A DNA stretch of 60,000 nt, taken from positions 2,673,242 through 2,733,241 of the forward strand of contig CM022674.1 in the NCBI GenBank assembly GCA_012295275.1, given 5' to 3'. This stretch comes from Chrysomallon squamiferum. Taxonomy: Eukaryota > Mollusca > Gastropoda > Neomphalida > Peltospiridae. This document shows positions 49,697 to 60,000 of this stretch, in pieces (position 1 is the first letter of the stretch; each line of letters opens with the position of its first letter). The notes beneath the pieces were generated by a model. It did not search any database. It had not been told where the DNA came from and saw only the letters and a program-made list of their open reading frames with translations. Position numbers and translations under genes: made by a program.

Positions 49697-50279
49697 GTAT
49701 ACACATACACATAATAATTATAAAATAGTAGTTAATAGTAGTTTAAATTAGGAATACCCTTATTTGATGCATAATATTATTTTATTATTTAATATTTCTT
49801 TTTGTTGGCTGAGGTAATTTTAGATTTATTAATGATCGTTATTAAGGTTCTTATTGCCATCATCATCATTATTATTATTATTATTAATATTATTATTATT
49901 TCTTTTATTATTACTTTGGAATCTATTCAGTTTATTTATTTATTTATTTGTTTGCTTTTACTTTTATCTGTTTAATCATTAGAATATAATGAATGAATTT
50001 ACATAAGAGATACTTGTACATATTTTTAATTACATGGTTTATTTTTTGATAATTTGCATGACAGAACGTTTTCGCTACCTTTGTTTTGTGTGTTAACTAA
50101 TTTTAGATGAAACTTCAACTTACTTCAAATTATAATTAACTGTATCTTTAATTAATAAATGAAAAGGACAAATCAGGTTTGTTTCTCATTTGTTACACAC
50201 CCTGTTCTTACAGCTGGATGAACTAATTAAGCCAGTTCCAGTAATTGTAGTGTAATAGTCACTGATGACCTGGTGTTTT

Positions 50280-50765
50280 TTATTTGTTAGCAGCTATAAC
50301 AGATAATGTTCTAATTTAAATTCATCTTTAAACACTCTGTAATTAATGCCTTGAGATGGCTCATGTTTGTATCTATTCCATTTTTGTAAGAACCAATCAG
50401 GCACATTTTTTAAGAGTTTATTTTGTCCACAAGACAGTCACTTGGACACATGAAGGTTTGCTTCATAAAACAAAATAGATTCATCTAGTACAGCTTTCAT
50501 AGGAGATTCAGCATTTATACTACAGTTGTATGATAAGAAAATGTATAGAACAGCAGACAATTTAGATGTTTTACTTTAACACTTATGGACATAAACCATA
50601 AATCTTGCTGTTGTCTTGTTAACACATAATATATATTTGACAAACATATCTAAATTACTAAAACCCCAGATTTGACAGCCATATAATAATATTGGTTTTA
50701 TAGTTTTTTCAAACAAATCTGATAGTCGATGATTAAGTTATATTGATCTGCATTTTGTTAATACA
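50280..50765 (-). mobile_element. LINE ORF2 3'-end remnant, copy 1 (shortened)
   Basis: Minus strand encodes LFEKTIKPILLYGCQIWGF (about 50723-50664) followed by a NKTTARFMVY segment and, after breaks, WFLQKWNRYKHEPSQGINYR. The pattern LFDKxIKPILLYGxExWG ... NYRxFKxEFxxExYL marks the C-terminal end of many invertebrate non-LTR retrotransposon ORF2 proteins. Several stops; not functional. The extreme 3' part is lost in this copy. Confidence 0.65.
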
Positions 50766-52539
50766 GTTTTTGTTTCTGTATAAATAATATATCTACACCA
50801 TATTGTATAATTTGTTGTATCTATTCAAATGCTGTATTATTATTATATAGTTTTGCGCTTCTATTCAGCTATTATAATACTGTGCATATTCATGAAATTT
50901 TGACCTAATTTTTACTTTTCACTGAAACACTGTGAAGGATTTATTGCACATATCAGTTTAAAAAGATGTAACTATATGTTATGGTTCCCTGTAATAAAAC
51001 AATAGTAAAACCTAAGCTAATTTTGAACAGGTTATTCAGTTGGTGAAAAGTCAAGCAGTTTAAAACTCAGATTTGTTATATTATTCATGATGACTTGATT
51101 TATTACTGGTGGTTATATTAGACTGTTTATATATGAAAATATCTGTTAAATAGGATATAATAATTAAAGCATGTATTTTAATGTTGAGCACAACATTTTT
51201 AATTTGTATTTTTTTTTTTCATTTTATAAAATGCTTGCATTTTAAAATAAATTTGTATTTTGAAGTAAAATGTAATTTTTCAGTATAGTTATAATTTTAA
51301 TGTATATTGTACTTTTTTTTTTACTTGCATTTGTTTTATTGTCAGACAAAATGAAATATCTGCATTTTTTTTTTACTTGTTAATCAGGAGATACATTAAC
51401 ATATTGTTAATATATATATATATATATATGTATGTATATGTATGTATACACACACAGATAATAATTATAAAACAGTAGTTAATAGCAGTTTAAATTAGGA
51501 ATACCCTTATTTGATGCATAATATTATTTTATTATTTAATATTTCTTTTTGTTGGCTGAGGTAATTTTAGATTTATTAATGATCGTTATTAATGTTCTTA
51601 TTGCCATTATTATTATTATTATTATTATTATCATTATTATTATTAATATTATTATTATTTCTTTGATTATTACTTTGGAATCTATTCAGTTTATTTATTT
51701 ATTTATTTGTTTGCTTTTACTTTTATCTGTTTAATCATTAGAATATAATGAATGAATTTACATAAGAGATACTTGTACATATTTTTAATTACATGGTTTA
51801 TTTTTTGATAATTTGCGTGGCAGAACGTTTTTGTTACCTTTGTTTTGTGTGTTAACTAATTTTAGATCAAACTTCAACTTACTTCAAATTATAATTAACT
51901 GTATCTTTAATTAATAAATGAAAAGGAACAAATCAGGTTTGTTTCTCATCTGTTACACACACCCTGTTCTTACAGCTGGATGAACTAATTAAGCCAATTC
52001 CAGTAATGTTAGTGTAATAGTCACCGATGACCTGGTGTTTTTCATTTTATTCTGTTACTAAATACATTGATAATAAAGAATAAAAAATAGACAGAAGGAA
52101 AATACTAATTACAATAACAATAATAATAATAATAATAATAGAAAAATAAATAATCAGAAAATATCTTCTAGTACACAGAAATAAAAATCCTAATTTTTAT
52201 ATAGTTGAGTCACGTTTATCAACTTTATGTACTTATGAATTTGGTATGTATATTTATGTACTTGGTACAGATTTGCTAATATTAATTTATATACGTGCAT
52301 TTAAATATTTTGTATATTTTATTCATATATATGACTCTCTCTAAGTTTCTTATGTTAAAGTGTCACAAAACTTTTTGTCTATGATTGTTAGGACAAGACA
52401 AGACAATATATATATAAAACCCACATAAAATTAACAGTATTTTCTCTAGTGGTACAAAACATATATTTTTACTTAACCCTGAAGACTGACTATCAGTGAC
52501 AAAAGTGATTTTTAAAACAGAAATTTGGTTGCTATTGAC

Positions 52540-53240
52540 GTAGAAAATAAATGTTGAAATGTTACTGCATTTGATCTAAGTGTATAATAATACAGTATAT
52601 ATTCTGAAAATAAAAAAATAAAGATGTACAATTAAAAATGCATCACCACTATCAGAATTGCATCAATCATTAAATGACACATTGAGCCATCTTTCAATAT
52701 TGAACCAGCTACCAGTTTCTTTAAGAACACTTAACATTAGTGGTTCTAATTTTTTAAAATGTTATCAGCTTTAACAGATAATGTTCCAATTTAAATTCAT
52801 CTTTAAACACTCTGTAATTACTGCCTTGAGATGGCTCATGTTTGTATCTATTCCATTTTTGTAAGAACCAATCAGGCACATTTTTTAAGAGTTTATTTTG
52901 TCCACAAGACATTCACTTGGACACATGAAGGTATGCTTCATAAAACAAAATAGATTCATCTAGTACAGCTTTCATAGGAGATTTAGCATTTATACTACAG
53001 TTGTATGATAAGAAAATGTATAGAATAGCAGACAATTTAGATGTTTTACTTTAACACTTATGGACATAAACCATAAATCTTGCTGTTGTCTTGTTAACAC
53101 ATAATATATATTTGACAAACATATCTAAATTACTAAAACCCCAGATTTGACAGCCATATAATAATATTGGTTTTATAGTTTTTTCAAACAAATCTGATAG
53201 TCGATGATTAAGTTATATTGATCTGCATTTTGTTAATACA
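52540..53240 (-). mobile_element. LINE ORF2 3'-end remnant, copy 2
   Basis: Same remnant as copy 1 with its 3' extension present: after the FKLEHYL-type segment another frame reads TGSWFNIERWLNV and SGDAFLIVHLY, matching the LPIETGRW ... GDEFHxLxxCxxF end of LINE proteins. Broken by stops and shifts. Confidence 0.65.
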
Positions 53241-53887
53241 GTTTTTGTTTCTGTATAAATAATGTATCTACACCATATTGTATAATTTGTTGTATCTATT
53301 CAAATGCTGTATTATTATTATATAGTTTTGCACTTCTATTCAGCTATTATAATACTGTGCATATTCATGAAATTTTGACCTAATTTTTACTTTTCACTGA
53401 AACACTGTGAAGGATTTATTGCACATATCAGTTTAAAAAGATGTAACTATATGTTATGGTTCCCTGTAATAAAACAATAGTAAAACCTAAGCTAATTTTG
53501 AACAGGTTATTCAGTTGGTGAAAAGTCAAGCAGTTTAAAACTCAGATTTGTTATATTATTCATGATGACTTGATTTATTACTGGTGGTTATATTAGACTG
53601 TTTATATATGAAAATATCTGTTAAATAGGATATAATAATTAAAGCATGTATTTTAATTGTGAGCACAACATTTTTAATTTATATTTTTTTTTCATTTTAT
53701 AAAATGCTTGCTTTTTAAAATAAATTTGTATTTTGAAGTAAAATGTAATTTTTCAATATAGTTATAATTTTAATGTATATTGTACTTTTTTTTTACTTTC
53801 ATTTGTTTTATTGTCAGACAAAATGAAATATCTGCATTTTTTTTTTACTTGTTAATCAGGAGATACATTAACATATTGTTAATATAT

Positions 53888-53894
53888 ATATATA

Positions 53895-53942
<48 letters not shown>
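53888..53942. repeat. (TA)n microsatellite in array unit 3
   Basis: A TA run of over 25 dinucleotides; much shorter at the equivalent sites in the other units (about 49617, 51410, 56370, 58790), a length-variable site. Confidence 0.9.
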
Positions 53943-53949
<7 letters not shown>

Positions 53950-54111
53950 ACACACACAGATAATAATTATAAAATAGTAGTTAATAGCAGTTTAAATTAG
54001 GAATACCCTTATTTGATGGATATTATTATTTTATTATTTAATATTTCTTTTTGTTGGCTGAGGTAATTTTAGATTTATTAATGATCGTTATTAATGTTCT
54101 TATTGCCATCA

Positions 54112-54152
<41 letters not shown>

Positions 54153-55049
54153 ATTATTATTATTTCTTTTATTATTACTTTGGAATCTATTCAGTTTATT
54201 TATTTATTTATTTGTTTGCTTTTACTTTTATCTGTTTAATCATTAGAATATAATGAATGAATTTACATAAGAGATACTTGTACATATTTTTAATTACATG
54301 GTTTATTTTTTGATAATTTGCGTGGCAGAATGTTTTTGTTACCTTTTTTTGTGTGATAACTAATTTTAGATCAAACTTCAACTTACTTCAAATTATAATT
54401 AACTGTATCTTTAATTAATAAATGAAAAGGAACAAATCAGGTTTGTTTCTCATGTGTTACACACCCTGTTCTTACAGCTGGATGAACTAATTAAGCCAAT
54501 TCCAGTAATGTTAGTGTAATAGTCACCGATGACCTGGTGTTTTTTATTTTATTCTGTTACTAAATACATTGATAATAAAGAATAAAAAATAGGAAGAAGG
54601 AAAATACTAATTACAATAACAATAATAATAATAATAATAATAGAAAAATAAATAATCAGAAAATATCTTCTAGTACACAGAAATAAAAATCCTAATTTTT
54701 ATATAGTTGAGACACGTTTATCAACTTTATGTACTTATGAATTTGGTATGTATATTTATGTACTTGGTACAGATTTGCTAATATTAATTTATATACGTGC
54801 ATTTAAATATTTTGTATATTTTGTTCATATATATGGCCCTGTCTAAGTTTCTTATGTTAAAGTGTCACAAAACTTTTTGTCTATGATTGTTAGGACAAGA
54901 CAAGACAATATATATATAAAACCCACATAAAATTAACAGTATTTTCTCTAGTGGTACAAAACATATATTTTTACTTAACCCTGAAGACTGACTATCAGTG
55001 ACAAAAGTGATTTTTAAAAAAGAAATTTGGTTGCTATTGACGTAGAAAA

Positions 55050-55740
55050 TAAATGTTGAAATGTTACTGCATTTGATCTAAGTGTATAATAATACAGTAT
55101 ATATTCTGAAAATAAAGAAATAAAGATGTACAATTAAAAATGCATCACCACTATCAGAATTACATCAATCATTAAATGACACATTGAGCCATCTTTCAAT
55201 ATTGAACCAGCTACCAGTTTCTTTAAGGACACTTAACATTAGTGGTTCTAATATTTTTATTTGTTAGCACCTTTAACAGATAATGTTCCAATTTAAATTC
55301 ATCTTTAAACACTCTGTAATTAATGCCTTGAGATGGCTCATGTTTGTATCTATTCCATTTTTGTAAGAACCAGTCAGGTACATTTTTTAAGAGTTTATTT
55401 TGTCCACAAGACATTCACTTGGACACATGAAGGTATGCTTCATAAAACAAAATAGATTCATCTAGTACAGCTTTCATAGGAGATTTAGCATTTATACTAC
55501 AGTTGTATGATAAGAAAATGTATAGAATAGCAGACAATTTAGATGTTTTACTTTAACACTTATGGACATAAACCATAAATCTTGCTGTTGTCTTGTTAAC
55601 ACATAATATATATTTGACAAACATATCTAAATTACTAAAACCCCAGATCTGACAGCCATATAATAATATTGGTTTTATAGTTTTTTCAAACAAATCTGAT
55701 AGTCGATGATTAAGTTATATTGATCTGCATTTTGTTAATA
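55050..55740 (-). mobile_element. LINE ORF2 3'-end remnant, copy 3
   Basis: Best-preserved copy: an uninterrupted minus-strand frame 55414-55223 encodes WFLQKWNRYKHEPSQGINYR, VFKDEFKLEHYL and a short tail; the TIKPILLYGCQIWGF block lies at about 55695-55634. Confidence 0.7.
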
Positions 55741-56561
55741 CAGTTTTTGTTTCTGTATAAATAATGTATCTACACCATATTGTATAATTTGTTGTATCTA
55801 TTCAAATGCTGTATTATTATTACTATATAGTTTTGCGCTTCTATTCAGCTATTATAATACTGTGCATATTTAAGAAATTTTGACCTAAGTTTTACTTTTC
55901 ACTGAAACACTGTGAAGGATTTATTGCACATATCAGTTTAAAAAGATGTAACTATATGTTATGGTTCCCTGTAATAAAACAATAGTAAAACCAATGCTAA
56001 TTTTGAACAGGTTATTCAGTCGGTGAAAAGTCAAGCAGTTTAAAACTCAGATTTGTTATATTATTCATGATGACTTGATTTATTACTGGTGGTTATATTA
56101 GACTGTTTATATATGAAAATATCTGTTAAATAGGATATAATAATTAAAGCATGTATTTTAATGTTGAGCACAACATTTTTAATTTATATATTTTTTTCAT
56201 TTCATAAAATGCTTGCTTTTTAAAATAAATTTGTATTTTGAAGTAAAATGTAATTTTTCAATATAATTATAATTTTAATGTATATTGTACTTTTTTTTTT
56301 ACTTTCATTTGTTTTATTGTCAGACAAAATGAAATATCTGCATTTTTTTTTACTTGTTAATATTGTTAATATAGATATATATATATATGTATATGTATGT
56401 ATACACATACACATAATAATTATAAAATAGTAGTTAATAGCAGTTTAAATTAGGAATACCCTTATTTGATGCATAATATTATTTTATTATTTAATATTTC
56501 TTTTTGTTGGCTGAGGTAATTTTAGATTTATTAATGATCGTTATTAATGTTCTTATTGCCA

Positions 56562-56596
<35 letters not shown>

Positions 56597-57449
56597 TGGG
56601 AATCTATTCAGCTTATTTCTTTCTTTCTTTGTTTGCTTTTACTTTTATCTGTTTAATCATTAGAATATAATGAATGAATTTACATAACAAGATACTTGTA
56701 CATATTTTTAATTACATGGTTTATTTCTTGATAATTTGCGTGGCAGAACGTTTTTGTTACCTTTGTTTTGTGTGATAACTAATTTTAGATCACACTTGAA
56801 CTTAGTTCAAATTATAATTAACTGTATCTTTAATTAATAAATGAAAAGGAACAAATCAGGTTTGCTTCTCATGTGTTACACACCCTGTTCTTACAGCTGG
56901 ACGAACTAATTAAGCCAATTCCAGTAATGGTAGTGTAATAGTCACCGATGACCTGGTGTTTTTCATTTTATTCTGTTACTAAATACATTGATAATAAAGA
57001 ATAAAAAATAGGAAGAAGGAAAATACTAATTACAATAATAATAATAATAATAATAATAACAGAAAAATAAATAATCAGAAAATATCTTCTAGTACACAAA
57101 AATAAAAATCCTAATATTTATATAGTTGAGACACGTTTATGTACTTATGAATTTGGTATGTATATTTATGTACTTGGTACAGATTTGCTAATATTAATTT
57201 ATATACATGCATTTAAATATTTTGTATATTTTGTTCATATATATCGCTCTCTCTAAGTTTCTTATGTTAAAGTGTCACAAAACTTTTTGTCTATGATTGT
57301 TAGGACAAGACAAGAAAATATATATATAAAACCCTCATAAATTTAACAGTATTTTCTCTAGTGGTACAAAACATATATTTTTACTTAACCCTGAAGACTG
57401 ACTATCAGTGACAAAAGTGATTTTTAAAAAAGAAATTTGGTTGCTATTG

Positions 57450-58140
57450 ATGTAGAAAATAAATGTTGAAATGTTATTCCATTTGATCTAAGTGTATAAT
57501 AATACAGTATATATTCTGAAAATAAAGAAATAAAGATGTACAATTAAAAATGCATCACCACTATCAGAATTGCATCAATCATTAAATGACACATTGAGCC
57601 ATCTTTCAATATTGAACTAGCTACCAGTTTCTTTAAGAACACTTAACATTAGTGGTTCTAATTTTTTAAAATGTTATCAGCTTTAACAGATAATGTTCCA
57701 ATTTAAATTCATCTTTAAACACTCTGTAATTAATGGCTCATGTTTGTATCTATTCCATTTTTGTAAGAACCAGTCAGGTACATTTTTTAAGAGTTTATTT
57801 TGTCCACAAGACATTCACTTGGACACATGAAGGTATGCTTCATAAAACAAAATAGATTCATCTAGTACAGCTTTCATAGGAGATTTAGCATTTATACTAC
57901 AGTTGTATGATAAGAAAATGTATAGCACAGCAGACAATTTAGATGTTTTACTTTAACACTTATGGACATAAACCATAAATCTTGCTGTTCTCTTGTTAAC
58001 ACATAATATATATTTGACAAACATATCTAAATTACTAAAACCCCAGATTTGACAGCCATATAATAATATTGGTTTTATAGTTTTTTCAAACAAATCTGAT
58101 AGTCGATGATTAAGTTATATTGATCTGCATTTTGTTAATA
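57450..58140 (-). mobile_element. LINE ORF2 3'-end remnant, copy 4
   Basis: Same remnant, with a small deletion near 57733 (TGCCTTGAGA missing) that breaks the NYR-FK segment. Confidence 0.65.
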
Positions 58141-59467
58141 CAGTTTTTGTTTCTGTATAAATAATGTATCTACACCATATTGTATAATTTGTTGTATCTA
58201 TTCAAATGCTGTATTATTATTACTATATAGTTTTGCGCTTCTATTCAGCTATTATAATACTGTGCATATTTAAGAAATTTTGACCTAAGTTTTACTTTTC
58301 ACTGAAACACTGTGAAGGATTTATTGCACATATCAGTTTAAAAAGATGTAACTATATGTTATGGTTCCCTGTAATAAAACAATAGTAAAACCTAAGCTAA
58401 TTTTGAACAGGTTATTCAGTCGGTGAAAAGTCAAGCAGTTTTTAACTCAGATTTGTTATATTATTCATGATGACTTGATTTATTACTGGTGGTTATATTA
58501 GACTGTTTATGTATGAAAATATCTGTTAAATAGGATATAATAATTAAAGCATGTATTTTAATGTTGAGCACAACATTTTTAATTTATATTTTTTTTTCAT
58601 TTTATAAAATGCTTGCTTTTTAAAATAAATTTGTATTTTGAAGTAAAATGTAATTTTTCAATATAGTTATAATTTTAATGTATATTGTACTTTTTTTTAC
58701 TTTCATTTGTTTTATTGTCAGACAAAATGAAATATCTGCATTTTTTTTTTTACTTGTTAATCAGGAGATACATTAACATATTGTTAATATACATATATAT
58801 ATATATGTATGTATGTATACACACACAGATAATAATTATAAAATAGTAGTTAATAGCAGTTTAAATTAGGAATACCCTTATTTGATGCATAATATTATTT
58901 TATTATTTAATATTTCTTTTTGTTGGCTGAGGTAATTTTAGATTTATTAATGATCGTTATTAAGGTTCTTATTGCCATTATTATTATTATTATTACTATT
59001 ATTATTATGAATATTATTATTATTATTACTTTGGAATCTATTCAGTTTATTTATTTATTTCTTTGTTTGCTTTTACTTTTATCTGTTTAATCATTAGAAT
59101 ATAATGAATGAATTTACATAACAAGATACTTGTACATATTTTTAATTACATGGTTTATTTTTTGATAATTTGCATGACAGAACGTTTTTGTTACCTTTGT
59201 TTTGTGTGTTAACTAATTTTAGATCAAACTTGAACTTAGTTCAAATTATAATTAACTGTATCTTTAATTAATAAATGAAAAGGAACAAATCAGGTTTGTT
59301 TCTCATTTGTTACACACCCTGTTCTTACAGCTGGATGAACTAATTAAGCCAATTCCAGTAATGTTAGTGTAATAGTCACCGATGACTTGGTGTTTTTTAT
59401 TTTATTCTGTTACTAAATACATTGATAATAAAGAATAAAAAATAGGAAGAAGGAAAATTCTAATTAC

Positions 59468-59501
<34 letters not shown>

Positions 59502-59515
59502 GAAAAATAAATAAT

Positions 59516-59576
59516 TCTTTTTCTTCTAATTTTTCTTTTCTTTATGTTTCTCATCTAACTCTTTTTCTTTTTTCTT

Positions 59577-59608
<32 letters not shown>

Positions 59609-60000
59609 CAATATTATTTTGAATCGTCCATATCTCTACTTCATCACTTCTTCCTATTTTACATATTTTTCTGATTAAAAAGTTGCTTCTTCTTCTGTTT
59701 ATTTATTTATTTTGTTTCCCCACTTCATTCTCCTTGGATTTTACATCAGACTAAAATATAACTAGAAAACAACAACAACAACCAAAAACAAAACAAACTA
59801 AAAAACATAAAAAAAGTAAATAAACTGAAATATTCTATATATGTAAATAGTCAATAAAAGGTACGTGATAAAATAAGTTTGAAAAGTTATGACGAAGAAT
59901 TTTAATAGTTCGGTATTAAACTAAACTGTGAAGCAATTGGTTAATTTCTTTTATTTTTATTATAATAAACATGGCTCACCCTCAGGCGGTACTAATTTTA
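59516..60000 (+). pseudogene. Diverged copy of peptide gene C intron region with exon 2 deleted
   Basis: From about 59600 the sequence follows gene C intron 1 and intron 2 (about 6940-7550): TTATTTATTTATTTTGTTTC, CATTCTCCT(T/C)GGA, TTTTACATCA, GTAAATAAACTG, then GATAAAATAAGTTTGAAAA and AACTGTGAAGCAATTGGTTAA. Where gene C has the 138-nt exon 2 with its splice borders, this copy jumps directly at about 59843-59850. A further peptide-gene relative may continue beyond the right edge. Confidence 0.7.

Larger units (their letters stand above)
48985..59514. repeat. Second tandem array: five units of ~1.8-2.5 kb
   Basis: Anchored on TGTTTCTGTATAAATAAT, units start at 48991, 50771, 53246, 55748 and 58148 (periods 1780, 2475, 2502, 2400); the fifth is cut at about 59514. 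Each unit contains TA and ATT microsatellites, TTAGGACAAGACAAGACAAT-type sequence, and, in units 1-4, a decayed LINE ORF2 end on the minus strand. Unit 1 lacks about 700 bases (equivalent of 52041-52755). No gene of its own was found; Ile-rich frames at 51549 and 54051 come from the ATT runs. Confidence 0.93.

Overview
The window looks like nuclear DNA of a mollusc, probably a gastropod or bivalve. The evidence is spliceosomal introns with GT..AG borders, a very AT-rich background full of di- and trinucleotide microsatellites, and three gene types: a mitochondrial-clan-like cytochrome P450 end, small secreted cysteine-rich peptides resembling the oyster Cvsi protease inhibitors, and a giant STAND-NTPase/ankyrin protein of the kind expanded in molluscan immune repertoires. 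The lineage is an inference from gene content. No tRNA, rRNA, CRISPR array or bacterial operon was seen. || Layout. 1-720 holds the last two coding exons of a P450 (+), with one frame lesion. 2021-8723 is a cluster of three two-domain cysteine-rich secreted peptide genes: A on minus, B and C on plus, all with the same exon and phase plan (signal-peptide exon, Cys domain 1, Cys domain 2, both introns phase 1). 8724-18340 is mostly non-coding, with a possible FLYWCH-type remnant (minus), a possible minus-strand first exon, promoter-like ETS/YY1 motifs and a duplicated pair of exon-like sequences. 18352-34440 is a tandem array of nine units of about 1.8-1.9 kb; eight carry a 120-nt phase-symmetric exon (one shortened to 105 nt, one frame-shifted at 121 nt). 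35594-36781 holds three small exons that join in phase to the array exon and to a very large exon at 37028-48373. That exon encodes an nSTAND3-like NTPase, a helical linker and 80 ankyrin repeats by hand count, ending just upstream of AATAAA. 48985-59514 is a second tandem array (five units, about 1.8-2.5 kb) that has amplified the decayed 3' end of a LINE ORF2. 59516-60000 is a diverged copy of the intron 1/intron 2 region of peptide gene C from which exon 2 has been cleanly deleted. || How it fits together. The STAND-ankyrin gene sits between two tandem arrays and is flanked on both sides by peptide-gene sequence, which reads as a fast-evolving, probably innate-immune locus shaped by unequal crossing-over. 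The most unusual elements are the amplified symmetric exon feeding the N-terminus of the STAND protein, an amyloid-motif-like stretch in the exon just upstream of the NTPase, the 80-repeat ankyrin domain with regularly alternating repeat types, and a stop codon split by an intron in gene C. Nearly all frame lesions in the STAND gene can be explained by one-base length changes in homopolymer runs, so consensus error is at least as likely as pseudogenisation.
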